Of a stretch of 64,000 nt of DNA, positions 53,127 to 61,642 are shown one piece after another (the stretch's first letter is position 1; every line of letters starts with the position of its first letter). The notes under the pieces were generated by a model. That model did no database searches and had not been told where the DNA came from. It was given only the letters and a program-made list of their open reading frames with translations. Source of the stretch: JAZDFC01 sp043808235 (GTDB lineage Bacteria; Bacteroidota; Ignavibacteria; Ignavibacteriales; Melioribacteraceae); NCBI GenBank assembly GCA_043808235.1, contig JAZDFC010000019.1:124001-188000 (forward strand). The letters run 5' to 3'. A program made the position numbers and the translations under genes.

Positions 53127-54254
53127 ATGTTATTAAAGCGATTATTATTCTTAATTCTAATGCTAAGCACCAGTTTAATCCTAGCGCAAGAAGTGAATTC
53201 GGAGAAACCAAAAACAAATATCGCCGATGCGCTGAAATACGAACGGAATGAAAACTCGATGCCCGGTAAATATCCGGGTAAAGTTGTTCGCATTAATCAT
53301 GAAAATTCCATCGCCGAGAATAAAATAATTTATGATGCAGCATATAGCATGATTGAAAAAGGAATGCTTGAATTAACGGGAGCCTCATCTTTGAGAGATG
53401 CCTGGCTACAATTTGTAAACGTTAATGATAAGATTGGTTTGAAAGTCAATCCTGTTGCCGGACCAACGCTCTCAACCAGTGTAGAAGTGACACAAGCAAT
53501 TGTTAAGCAGCTAGAAGAAGCCGGCGTTCCAAAAACAAATCTAATCATTTGGGATAGACGCGAAGAACAGCTTGCAGAAGCCGGATTCACAGCCGAAGCC
53601 TTTCCGGGAATTAAAATTATCGGAACGGAGCGATTGGGTGATAACGGTACGATGTATGACGAGAATGGAGTCCTTTACAGCAAAAGAATGATTGACACCA
53701 CGTGGTATTATTGGGCAGACTGTGAAGATGAGTACGATGCAGAGACAATGCCGTACATGGTTAACTCCGGTAAATACTCTTACTACTCAAAAATCGTGAC
53801 CGAAATGTGCGATAAAATTATCAACGTTCCGATTTTAAAAAATGCCGGTTCCTCGATTACGCTTTGCTTGAAAAATTTAGCATACGGCGCCATTACTAAC
53901 ACCGGCAGGCTGCATAAAAATTTATGGGGTGAAACTTGCGCGGAAGCATGCGCATTTCCACCACTGCGCGATAAAGTTGTGTTAAATATTGTTGACGGAA
54001 TTAAAGGCTGTTTCAACGGCGGACCGGGAGCCAACCCTCAGTTCTTCGCGGAATTCAAAACTGTATTAATTGGAACTGATCCTGTAGCAGTTGACCGTAT
54101 CGGCTTCGAAATAATTACTAAAAAAAGAATTGATGAAGGATTACAAAAAGAAGCTGCCGAAAAAGGGAAAGCATTTTTGTTCATGGCACAGGATTTAAAA
54201 CTTGGCGTTGCGGATCTCGATAAAATAAAGATATCCGAAATCAGTGTGAAATAA
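53127..54254 (+). CDS. Exported DUF362-domain protein
   Basis: 375 residues from the ATG at 53127 (GGAG six bases upstream; an ATG 12 bp earlier is in frame). Signal peptide 'FLILMLSTSLILAQ'. The body follows DUF362: 'VNDKIGLKVNPVAGPTLST', 'VTQAIVKQLEEAGVPKTNLIIWDR', 'CDKIINVPILKNAGSSITLCLKN' (in parts), 'LNIVDGIKGCFNGGPG', 'LIGTDPVAVDRIGFEII'. DUF362 proteins are often iron-sulfur linked, but no CxxCxxC cluster motif is present here. It is followed 12 bp later by a second exported protein and likely acts with it. Function unknown. Confidence 0.85.
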   Translation: MLLKRLLFLILMLSTSLILAQEVNSEKPKTNIADALKYERNENSMPGKYPGKVVRINHENSIAENKIIYDAAYSMIEKGMLELTGASSLRDAWLQFVNVNDKIGLKVNPVAGPTLSTSVEVTQAIVKQLEEAGVPKTNLIIWDRREEQLAEAGFTAEAFPGIKIIGTERLGDNGTMYDENGVLYSKRMIDTTWYYWADCEDEYDAETMPYMVNSGKYSYYSKIVTEMCDKIINVPILKNAGSSITLCLKNLAYGAITNTGRLHKNLWGETCAEACAFPPLRDKVVLNIVDGIKGCFNGGPGANPQFFAEFKTVLIGTDPVAVDRIGFEIITKKRIDEGLQKEAAEKGKAFLFMAQDLKLGVADLDKIKISEISVK

Positions 54255-54266
54255 TCGGTGGGCAAA

Positions 54267-55085
54267 ATGAAATTCTTCGGAATTATCGTTATCAATATTT
54301 TATTCTCAATCATTTCAGCAGGGCAAACGGATAAAGGATTTCCTGTTCTTTCCGAAACGGATTTCGAAGGGATGAAAATCTCTCGCACCGAATATTACGA
54401 CGGCAATTCTTTATGGGGATTAATTAACGGCGGTGCCGATGTCTATCTTGAATACGGATTTAACGAAATGGGATTTCAGGAAGTTGAATGGAAAGGATTC
54501 AATTTTCGTGTTGAACTCTACCGGATGATTAATGATACTTCCGCATTCGGTATCTTTTCGGCTTCGCGTTACCAATGCGCATTGAAGGATACCATCACAA
54601 AATATATTTGCATCAATCCCTTCCAGGTACAGGCGGCGGTGGGGGATTATTATATTTCAATTGCGAATGACAAAGGAACAATTGATGCACGGTCCGCAAC
54701 CTTGAATATCTTTTCGAAAATTTTATCCGGGATGGAGAAACGCGATTTTGTGATGCCGCCTTTTTTTGATAAAGAAATTTTCTCACCGTACATCCATAAC
54801 TTTAAAGTAGTGAAGGGACAGTTGGGATTTCAGAATGCTTTCCCAATGTGGGAGGAAATGTTCGAAGGATTTGAAAATTATAAAGCATACATTCTCCCTT
54901 ACGAAGAGGGAAATATGTTTGCGTATGTCTCACTCATTTATTTCAAAGATGAAACGGATGCAAAACGTTTCATTTCGGCATACCCGGAAGGCGACACCCG
55001 AATTATGAAAAAGTTGTCTTCAAATAGTATGATTTTTATCGAAACGAATATGAAGAAAGATGAACTTAAAAAAATTTTAGACTAA
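54267..55085 (+). CDS. Exported DUF6599-like protein
   Basis: 272 residues from the ATG at 54267 (a GTG 9 bp earlier is in frame and itself lies in a G-rich SD-like stretch). Signal peptide 'FFGIIVINILFSIISAGQ'. 'LWGLINGGADVYLEYGFNEM' and 'VELYRMINDTSAFGIFSASR' are the blocks I associate with DUF6599 proteins. Mixed alpha/beta, no catalytic motif seen. Twelve base pairs after the DUF362 gene in the same direction, so co-expressed; a joint extracytoplasmic role is inferred from position only. Confidence 0.7.
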   Translation: MKFFGIIVINILFSIISAGQTDKGFPVLSETDFEGMKISRTEYYDGNSLWGLINGGADVYLEYGFNEMGFQEVEWKGFNFRVELYRMINDTSAFGIFSASRYQCALKDTITKYICINPFQVQAAVGDYYISIANDKGTIDARSATLNIFSKILSGMEKRDFVMPPFFDKEIFSPYIHNFKVVKGQLGFQNAFPMWEEMFEGFENYKAYILPYEEGNMFAYVSLIYFKDETDAKRFISAYPEGDTRIMKKLSSNSMIFIETNMKKDELKKILD

Positions 55086-55094
55086 CGGATTTAT

Positions 55095-55277
55095 CTAAAT
55101 CTTCTGTGAAAATTTAAAATTACTCACCACCCAGCTATTCTTGTTCTTTTTCTTAATCTTATTCTTGCTCTTATTCTTAGGTATATCAGCCATCTTGTTG
55201 AATCCGAGTATGCTTGTGTAAAAATTAAGAGCTTTCTCCTGATCATCCACCATTACACTCACAAATTTTATCTGCAA
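55095..55277 (-). pseudogene. Truncated VOC (glyoxalase-family) gene
   Basis: The first ~33 residues ('MQIKFVSVMVDDQEKALNFYT', 'SILGFNKMADIP') are the normal start of a vicinal-oxygen-chelate protein. The frame then enters a Lys/Asn run ('NKSKNKIKKKNKNS') encoded by tandem ttctt/attctt-type repeats (~55137-55180) and stops at 60 residues, where a VOC domain should have ~120. The rest of the domain is not found in the neighbouring bases. Read as a remnant whose 3' part was replaced by low-complexity DNA. Confidence 0.7.
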
Positions 55278-55330
55278 AATATTTTCCCTTTTTATTTCAT
55301 TCTAATTATTGCCAGGTTAAACAGCATGTT

Positions 55331-55693
55331 CTAAACCAGCCAGTTTTCTGCTTCTTTTACTGTCCGGCAGACCTTTACCTGCAATCCGCGATTAACGGCA
55401 ACTGTTTCCCAGAAAGACGCATCTTCTATTTGATTCGCATTACAGACTATTGCAACTTTCCCGATCATCGGGGCATTCTCTGAAATAAACTTCGCCGATT
55501 CAAAAGTATCAAATGCACTCAGTCTATATATTAACTCAGTTTCATCGCAAAGAACTTTTGAAGTACCCGCAGATACTGCTGCCGTAATCACTGCCAGCCC
55601 GTAGTTATTCACATCCTCAAGATTATCATCATTCCCTGTTGCTTTTACACGTAGCAATTCTTTTTCAACCATAAAGGAGTATTTAATCGCCAT
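55331..55693 (-). CDS. STAS/SpoIIAA-like small protein
   Basis: 120 residues, no leader. The pattern 'LLRVKATGNDDNLEDVNNYGLAVITAAVSAGTSKVLCDETEL' (in parts) then 'AKFISENAPMIGKVAIVCNAN' and 'ETVAVNRGLQVKVCRTVKEAENWLV' matches small alpha/beta proteins of the STAS/SpoIIAA-like type that occur in Bacteroidota. A role in protein-protein signalling is possible; nothing in the context supports a specific one. It sits 28 bp from a small membrane protein gene on the same strand. Confidence 0.65.
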   Translation of the reverse strand: MAIKYSFMVEKELLRVKATGNDDNLEDVNNYGLAVITAAVSAGTSKVLCDETELIYRLSAFDTFESAKFISENAPMIGKVAIVCNANQIEDASFWETVAVNRGLQVKVCRTVKEAENWLV

Positions 55694-55721
55694 TTCCTGC
55701 CTGTGAAATAATTATCGTCAA

Positions 55722-56177
55722 TTAAGATTTTATCACCCGCTTGAAGAGCGGATTCGATGGACAAAATTCATTTTTACACTTTGTGCAGACAGTCAGTTTG
55801 ATTTCGATTCCCGCCACAATTAATATCATCCAGTATGCTGCAAACAACTCAATTCTTTGAAATAGCAGGTTTTGCGGGATGCTAATCATTACAATAATTA
55901 TTAAAGAGAGAAGCAGCAATTCTTTCTTTGTGAATGGTTTGGGTGAAATACCGGGGAATAGTTTTGCTGTTATAATTCCCGGGAAAAAATGCCCGCAATT
56001 ATTCCGCCCTGGACATTTTGCACAAAAGACTCTTAATATCATTACACCGCCGATTAGACAAAAGATCAAATAACATGCACCAAAAATCAATGAAGCGTTG
56101 AATAGAACAAATATCGATAAAGCGATAGCGATTACAACGAGTAATAAACTAAATAATCCGTGAAAATTAATCTTCAT
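55722..56177 (-). CDS. Small integral membrane protein with two cysteine clusters
   Basis: 151 residues with four hydrophobic segments arranged in two pairs. After the first pair comes 'CAKCPGRNNCGHFFPG', after the second 'CTKCKNEFCPSN', so both cysteine clusters should face the same side of the membrane and could bind iron-sulfur or zinc. Family not recognised. Possibly co-transcribed with the downstream STAS-like gene (28-bp gap). Confidence 0.7.
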   Translation of the reverse strand: MKINFHGLFSLLLVVIAIALSIFVLFNASLIFGACYLIFCLIGGVMILRVFCAKCPGRNNCGHFFPGIITAKLFPGISPKPFTKKELLLLSLIIIVMISIPQNLLFQRIELFAAYWMILIVAGIEIKLTVCTKCKNEFCPSNPLFKRVIKS

Positions 56178-56531
56178 AGAACCTCATTGTTTTTATCAAT
56201 TACTTCATTCACTTAACAATTACAAGTTTCATCCAAATATACTTAAAACCGGTTTTAAAATGTAAATATTATAAATAAAAATTATACCGGCAGAATTGTT
56301 CTTTGCCGGTTTGGGGTATGCGGGGAAGTAGGTTTACAAATCACAAAGGGTTTTGAAATTTGATTAAAAACTTTGAATGCTTTTCATCGCTCCAAATTCT
56401 CTCGCATGTGCTTAAAAAGGGAAAGAAATAAATTTTCGCTGTTGGCTGCCTGTTTTGTACGCCAAAGTCGAACCGATAAAGCAGCATATGTCCGCCGTTC
56501 TTTGTCGGATTAAAGAAGTTATGTGGCATTC
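56178..56531. other. Intergenic region downstream of the repeat-nuclease gene
   Basis: 354 bp. Contains a 7-bp hairpin accggca/tgccggt (56286-56310) that reads as a weak minus-strand terminator followed by T-rich DNA, and a 62-codon open frame (56341-56529, minus) starting 2 bp after the upstream stop. That frame has no recognisable family and I do not call it a gene. Confidence 0.45.
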
Positions 56532-58289
56532 CTATATATCTCGTGCCGACTGATATTCTGCTGTTATCTTTTGCATCCCACCGTGATAATTTCTAACTGC
56601 ATACATTAGAATAGGTTTTTCTTTTTCTAATATTTTACAAGAAGGAATTTTGCCATATTTTGAAACAAATAATTCTAATTCAGATAAGACATTGGAAAGT
56701 ATCTTCCAATAACCTTTTGGTTTATTTTCTGGCATCACAAATCCAAATTTAATGGCAGCATTTTGAAAACTTCCATAAATGTTTAAAATCCCTTTCAATA
56801 GACCGTGCAATTTCTGTTTTCTTAAATCATCTGCAGTAGGAAATTTACCAAGTTTATTTACTACGATTTCTAATTCATTTTTTATATTTATTTCAGTTAA
56901 CCAATGTCTATTTGTTTTTTTATTTGACTTATAATCAACACTTAAGAGGGCACAAATTTGTTTAAATGATTTATGGTATGTTTCAATAGCAGCTACGACA
57001 CCTTCTTTCCCAATTTTCTTTAATTCCGATTTTCCAGGTATGTAACCATATTTTTCAATAACTGGTTTTAATTCTTCTTCTATATTTTTAATATCTTGCC
57101 AAAAACGTTGTGGTTTTTGATAGTTGTTGTAATCTACACCTATGGCCTTAGCAACAGCCCGATAAGAACCATAAATACTTATTATGGCTCCTTCAATATC
57201 ATTTCTTCCAATTTCGCGGAGAATATTTATTGAGGGAATTTTTCCATATTGTTTTATTAGGGGGAGTAATTCTTTTTTCAAATTATCGGGATTAGCCCAA
57301 TAACCAGGACTTTTTTTATCAAAGAAAATAATGTTCGTAAAATCTTTAAGAAGAAATGGTCTTGGTGCTTCTGCTTTGTTAGCAATTACATACAACTTTT
57401 TCTCCAACTTTGATCTATCGATTAATTCATCAGGGAATACTTCAATAATTTCCATTTTAGCGTTTTTATAAGCTGATAGCTTCTTTACATATCTATCAAC
57501 ATATTGTTTATAACGACCTTTATGATTCCCAATTCTATAATCTGCCATCAATACCTCAATTATTATCATATTATCTAAAACAAAATCGGGACGGCATTTA
57601 ATTTTTGGGAAGTTAAATTGGATATTTCTTTTATGAGGGATTTTATTCATATAAAGGAAGTCATCAATTATAACTTCAGAAAATGAATCGCAAAAATGAC
57701 CATCTTTAGCAATAGGTGCTTTTTTAGTGTAACCTAAAAATTTACGAACATTTTTTAGTCCGTCATAATTAGAGGAGATTGCGGAGAGCAATTTGTGTTT
57801 ATTAAGAAGCCTAAGATCAGTTGAAGTTGGAAACCTACCGATTTCATTAACAATTTCTTCAACGTCCTTTTTTACATTATCAAATTCCTTCCAATAACCA
57901 GATTTTGTGAATAAATGGTTTTCGTTAATACCACAAGCAATAGCCAAACCGTGAAGCCCGCCGAAATATTTTTGAGAATATTTATTTATAGTATTCAGAC
58001 CAAGCTCTGAAAATCTTTTTTCAGAAGGCATTTTGCCTTCTAATAAAATAAGTTTTTTAGTCTCTTCGATAAGTTTTTCTCTGGACCAAAATCCAGATGG
58101 TTTTTGTCCAGTTGGTGCCTTTAAATCAATTCTTAGTTGGGACATATTACCAGGATAATGTCTTCTAACTGCCATCAAGAAATCAGCTCGTTGAAGTTTT
58201 TGAAGTGTCTTTGCACCAGGCAGTCTACCATAAAGCTTTATTAACTTTAATGCTTCTTCTTTTATTGTATTTGCATCCCATTTTTGCAT
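56532..58289 (-). CDS. Nuclease domain embedded in seven homing-endonuclease-type helical repeats
   Basis: 585 residues from the ATG at 58289. Seven ~65-residue repeats each begin with Trp and contain 'I/V-x-x-x-G-x-h-P-s-x-x-x-L' and a later 'Y-x-G/S-x' turn, as in homing-endonuclease-associated repeats (HNH_repeat/HARE type). Three lie N-terminal (~4-197) and four C-terminal (~331-585). Between them (~198-320) is a nuclease-like domain: Glu205 in 'DSFSEVIIDDFLY', 'CRPDFVLDNMIIIEVLMADYR' (in parts) with Asp235 and Glu245, then 'HKGRYKQYVDRYVKKL', matching DUF559/Vsr-like PD-(D/E)XK or EDxHD nucleases; the usual Lys after Glu245 is replaced. No interrupted host gene is visible. Follows the DUF4160 gene by 14 bp. 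Function inferred: site-specific DNA binding and cutting. Confidence 0.75.
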   Translation of the reverse strand: MQKWDANTIKEEALKLIKLYGRLPGAKTLQKLQRADFLMAVRRHYPGNMSQLRIDLKAPTGQKPSGFWSREKLIEETKKLILLEGKMPSEKRFSELGLNTINKYSQKYFGGLHGLAIACGINENHLFTKSGYWKEFDNVKKDVEEIVNEIGRFPTSTDLRLLNKHKLLSAISSNYDGLKNVRKFLGYTKKAPIAKDGHFCDSFSEVIIDDFLYMNKIPHKRNIQFNFPKIKCRPDFVLDNMIIIEVLMADYRIGNHKGRYKQYVDRYVKKLSAYKNAKMEIIEVFPDELIDRSKLEKKLYVIANKAEAPRPFLLKDFTNIIFFDKKSPGYWANPDNLKKELLPLIKQYGKIPSINILREIGRNDIEGAIISIYGSYRAVAKAIGVDYNNYQKPQRFWQDIKNIEEELKPVIEKYGYIPGKSELKKIGKEGVVAAIETYHKSFKQICALLSVDYKSNKKTNRHWLTEINIKNELEIVVNKLGKFPTADDLRKQKLHGLLKGILNIYGSFQNAAIKFGFVMPENKPKGYWKILSNVLSELELFVSKYGKIPSCKILEKEKPILMYAVRNYHGGMQKITAEYQSARDI

Positions 58290-58303
58290 AATATAATTCG
58301 CTG

Positions 58304-58783
58304 CTACTTGTCGACAAAAATACCAACTTGGCAATTACTTGGTCTTGTATTATTCCATACTTCTATAAGCTTTGGTCTACATCTGTTAAACCCGTATTGT
58401 ATCAACTTCATTTCGGTCGGATTCAATTTACCTTCTAACAATGTGCAATCCTTTATGGTAAATATTGTATTTATTTCATTTGACCTAACGTGAAAATGTG
58501 GAATGCCGTGCTCGTTTGAAAATATTTCTATTTTAAGATTGTGAATTCTATCCACTAGTTTTTTAGTAAATATTAGACTGCCATCTGACCAAAATGCACA
58601 ACCAGAATTAAGAAATTTTTGAAGACTAATTTCAAATTCGGGTATGGAAATGAATTCAGATATCTTACCAATATATTTTAACTCAATGATGTCCACAACT
58701 TTTAGACATATAACGGCGTTTTCTTTTAAAAAGCAACACTCCGTCATACAAATGACGGGCACGCCGCTAAATTGAATCCTCAA
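58304..58783 (-). CDS. DUF4160-like protein
   Basis: 159 residues. The C-terminal half 'LKIEIFSNEHGIPHFHVRSNE' then 'IKDCTLLEGKLNPTEMKLI' and 'WNNTRP' matches the small DUF4160 family (pattern 'ff.nDH.PpHvHv'), members of which often occur beside DUF2442 in putative toxin-antitoxin-like pairs. The N-terminal ~75 residues are an extension without a known match. No DUF2442 gene follows; instead the repeat-nuclease gene begins 14 bp downstream, suggesting co-expression. Confidence 0.7.
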   Translation of the reverse strand: MRIQFSGVPVICMTECCFLKENAVICLKVVDIIELKYIGKISEFISIPEFEISLQKFLNSGCAFWSDGSLIFTKKLVDRIHNLKIEIFSNEHGIPHFHVRSNEINTIFTIKDCTLLEGKLNPTEMKLIQYGFNRCRPKLIEVWNNTRPSNCQVGIFVDK

Positions 58784-59009
58784 TTTCTTATTTAATTATT
58801 AAATTTTTCTATCCGTTTCATGCCCGGATAAATATTGTAACAACCAAAAATAAAGAACATTTTTTGTGCACACGCTTTTTTCGCCAAGGCGAATTACCAA
58901 AATTAACTTATTTAATGAACCACTTCGTTTTTATCTTACAATCGCGACTTCTACACCAGGTTCATAAGCAGTTGCGGGTTAGAACACGGGATAACTAAGA
59001 AATTCTTTT

Positions 59010-59822
59010 TTATTTTAACTTGACATTTACACTTGAAGCATCAATAATGATCCCGTTCTTAATTAATTTTTCTATATAGAAGTTCGAAACGGACTCATAT
59101 GTTTCTACAAATGCTGACAAAGCTTGTGTAACAATTGATCTGAGTTGTACAGGACTGTAATTTGGTTTATCACCCAGTCCACCAAATTCCATTCTATGAC
59201 CAGTTACAACTCGATCTTTAATGATCTCCGTCCATCTTTTCTTTCGGTGCCACTGAATACCAAAACCAGAGATCAATGGTGGTCGATTATGGACCCAATT
59301 ATTTCTATAAGTAATCGTGTCTGTCCAAGCGGAATTTTTAACGAGCTTTGAAATTGAAATAGAGATAGGATGTTTTGGTCGCTGTCTCATAAGGTATTTG
59401 CCAACTGTTAAAGATACACTGCTCGCTTTTTTATGATGTCGTAAAAGACTCTTCTTACCTATAGGAAGAAAATCTATGATTGCATTTGCCAAATGATCAC
59501 TTGCTGAATACAAACGTAATGCTACATCGTCAGAATAATAACGTATGAAATAATTAGCTGTTGATACATTTATATTTTTAGCTTCTTCATTATACCAGAC
59601 TTCGTGCGCAAACGACTCTCGTAAAGCATATCTAGCTTCGCCAAGTGCAGATAGTGAGTCGTTGAGGCAAACAGAAGCGAGAGGGATCCTACTTAAATGC
59701 CCAAATTTCATTGAAATAATATCTGGATTTAAAACCTTGATTTTGCTCCAAAGAGGTTTGAGATCAGGAATTTTTTTGATGATCTCATCAAGTTTGGCTT
59801 TACTAATTTCGTATCGACTCAT
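59010..59822 (-). CDS. HEPN-like (Cthe_2314-type) helical protein, possible RNase
   Basis: 270 residues, helical, no leader. 'YRNNWVHNRPPLIS' contains R-x4-H (Arg173, His178), the catalytic signature of HEPN ribonucleases. The surrounding layout ('LSALGEARYALRES', 'YSASDHLANAIIDFLP', 'TQALSAFVETYESVSNFYIEKL') resembles HEPN proteins of the Cthe_2314 type. HEPN domains occur in toxins and abortive-infection systems. No MNT nucleotidyltransferase partner is adjacent. The 226-bp gap before the DUF4160 gene contains no supported feature. Classification is by motif only. Confidence 0.65.
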   Translation of the reverse strand: MSRYEISKAKLDEIIKKIPDLKPLWSKIKVLNPDIISMKFGHLSRIPLASVCLNDSLSALGEARYALRESFAHEVWYNEEAKNINVSTANYFIRYYSDDVALRLYSASDHLANAIIDFLPIGKKSLLRHHKKASSVSLTVGKYLMRQRPKHPISISISKLVKNSAWTDTITYRNNWVHNRPPLISGFGIQWHRKKRWTEIIKDRVVTGHRMEFGGLGDKPNYSPVQLRSIVTQALSAFVETYESVSNFYIEKLIKNGIIIDASSVNVKLK

Positions 59823-60435
59823 TTATAGTTTACTCTAAATGACCTTCAATTTGTAAATTACAAAAAAATATTACGTGTGTCCTAACTATTTTTTAATCCG
59901 CCAAAATACATATTGTCTTATAATCTCCGGCGTGTAAAAGGTTTTAGGCCTGCTGTAACGGATTGAAGCAAAGAGACAATTAAGTCGGGTTGAATTTTCT
60001 CACTTCTCCCATCTCAATACTTAATACTTCCGTCACAACTTATGTATTTATGTAAAAAATATTAATAGTCCCCATGCGGGCGGAGTAGCTTTCGTCTTTT
60101 GGAACTGCTATCATCTGTTTGTAATATCGAGTCGCCAACGTATTTCCTTATTCATCCTTAGTTACTCCAGTTATAAATTAAAAAGTTTCACAATTGAAGT
60201 CAACAACTATTTATAGTCCTGATAAAAGTTGGCAGTCTTAATAATGTAAAGAAATTAACTTGTTTTACGAGGCAAGGTTAACAGTAAAAAATCGTTGATT
60301 GCAGAGTCGCCAAGTCCGCACGTAGATGATTTAGTGAAATTATATTTTCCTCACAAAAATTGTGATGTGATTTAACAAAGTTGATGGCATATCCAGTTTT
60401 AAATAATTGGACCTCACGAGAGAATATAAAAATTG
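59823..60435. other. Intergenic region without a supported gene
   Basis: 613 bp, A+T-rich with many stops in all frames. It includes a low-complexity stretch (~60000-60035, 'ctcaatacttaatacttcc') and two copies of 'gagtcgccaa' (~60124 and ~60304). No tRNA-like fold or recognisable coding remnant was found. Confidence 0.5.
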
Positions 60436-61173
60436 TTATAATATTTCCCAGGGTTTAAAGTCCGGAGCTCTTGCGATCCTTACTAATTTTAATACTCCAT
60501 TAACATTTTCATATATCTCAACTTCTTGAATTAAAAAATTAAACCGATATTCGTGTAAATCCTTTCCCATTTTAATAGCAAGACCAAGACCGAGACTATT
60601 TTCTTGCAGAATATTTTCCCCAATTTTATTTAGCATCATTTCTAAATACTTTTCATTACTTAATGATTGTTCGTTTGCTTTAATTTCAGTTGACCAATAT
60701 TGCCCAGAACTAAAAAAAGATCTATTGCTGGAACTGCTATACATCATATCAAAATTTTCGAAATAAAGTGAAATCTTTTGTGTATTGTAAGACGTAAATT
60801 CATTTACATTAGTTGTGGCAGTTGTAAATCTTGAAAATTTACTTTTACTTGGAATAATTGATTCATAATTTTCTTTTTGAGTAATATTTTTATCAACTTC
60901 AAGAATATCTGTATTCAGTGCTTTGCTAGAATTCCCATCTGGTAAGATGAAATACGATTTATCCCAAACGATATAACTAGTTGTATCTGTTTTATTAGTT
61001 ATTATGAAATAAATACCATTTGCGGCAACAATAAAATCAAAAATAAATTTAGTATCTTCAAAATTCATCAATGATTTTACTCCGGTGTCTAAAGATGTTC
61101 TATAAATAATTTCATAAGAAGGATTACATCCATATAATGATAATATTAAGGAAATAAATAATATCCTTTTCAT
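60436..61173 (-). CDS. Lipoprotein of unknown function
   Basis: 245 residues with a lipoprotein signal 'ILFISLILSLYGC' (lipobox LYGC, Cys16) and a clear SD (aggag) seven bases before the ATG. The mature protein is beta-rich ('GIYFIITNKTDTTSYIVWDKSYFILPDG' in parts) with a Ser/Tyr/Asn-rich middle ('MMYSSSSNRSFFSSGQYW'). No family recognised. It is flanked by long non-coding gaps on both sides, so it is transcribed alone. Confidence 0.75.
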   Translation of the reverse strand: MKRILFISLILSLYGCNPSYEIIYRTSLDTGVKSLMNFEDTKFIFDFIVAANGIYFIITNKTDTTSYIVWDKSYFILPDGNSSKALNTDILEVDKNITQKENYESIIPSKSKFSRFTTATTNVNEFTSYNTQKISLYFENFDMMYSSSSNRSFFSSGQYWSTEIKANEQSLSNEKYLEMMLNKIGENILQENSLGLGLAIKMGKDLHEYRFNFLIQEVEIYENVNGVLKLVRIARAPDFKPWEIL

Positions 61174-61642
61174 TTTGGCTCCTATTAGAATACGAATTTT
61201 ATTGAACAGATAACGTTATAGTCTTCTCTCGATGTTGAAATTGGAAATCGTAGATTTAATACTCAGATATTTTTTCATTTACAAATTAGGAATAAATCTA
61301 ATTTATATCAAATTATAACTTTATACTTGCTTGCAATAGACAATTTGCCGAATCAAAAAGCCCGCCTTTCCCGTCCATTAGTAATCTATAAAGTTGGGTT
61401 TTCCAACCAGTGGTTAGAAGAATAGCACGATCAAATTCATAATAGATAGAAATTTTCGACTGCCATTGTATCACTACCGCAGCAGACCTCATGAACTTTG
61501 CGGTTAATAGCTTCTAAATTTTCTATCATGCGCCAAGTTCGCAAAGTATCAATTGAAATCTTTGCGTTTAACTTTGCGGCTTTGCGTGCAAATCTTTTAC
61601 AAATAAAATTAATCTGCAAATAACATCTGCTTCAATACCAGA
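61174..61642. repeat. Intergenic region containing an interspersed ctttgcg repeat
   Basis: 469 bp. At ~61555-61597 it carries 'aatctttgcgtttaacttt' followed by 'gcggctttgcgtgcaaatc', a form of the ctttgcg.../gcggctttgcgtg sequence seen between genes in many genomes, with a related 'gccaagttcgcaaag' upstream (~61530). A 60-codon open frame over it is a by-product of the repeat. No gene supported. Confidence 0.5.

Noticed and set aside
56341..56529. 62-codon open frame just after the repeat-nuclease gene
   Set aside because: Only a weak SD and no recognisable family; kept as intergenic because the evidence does not go beyond an open frame.
58800..59005. Integron attC-like 7-mers (taacaac ... 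ggttagaac) around the DUF4160/HEPN gap
   Set aside because: No paired inner sites, no attC-like hairpin and no integrase; short matches are expected by chance in A+T-rich DNA.
61437..61619. 60-codon open frame downstream of the radical SAM gene
   Set aside because: It overlaps the ctttgcg repeat; the Lys/Ala-rich start is repeat-derived and no family fits.
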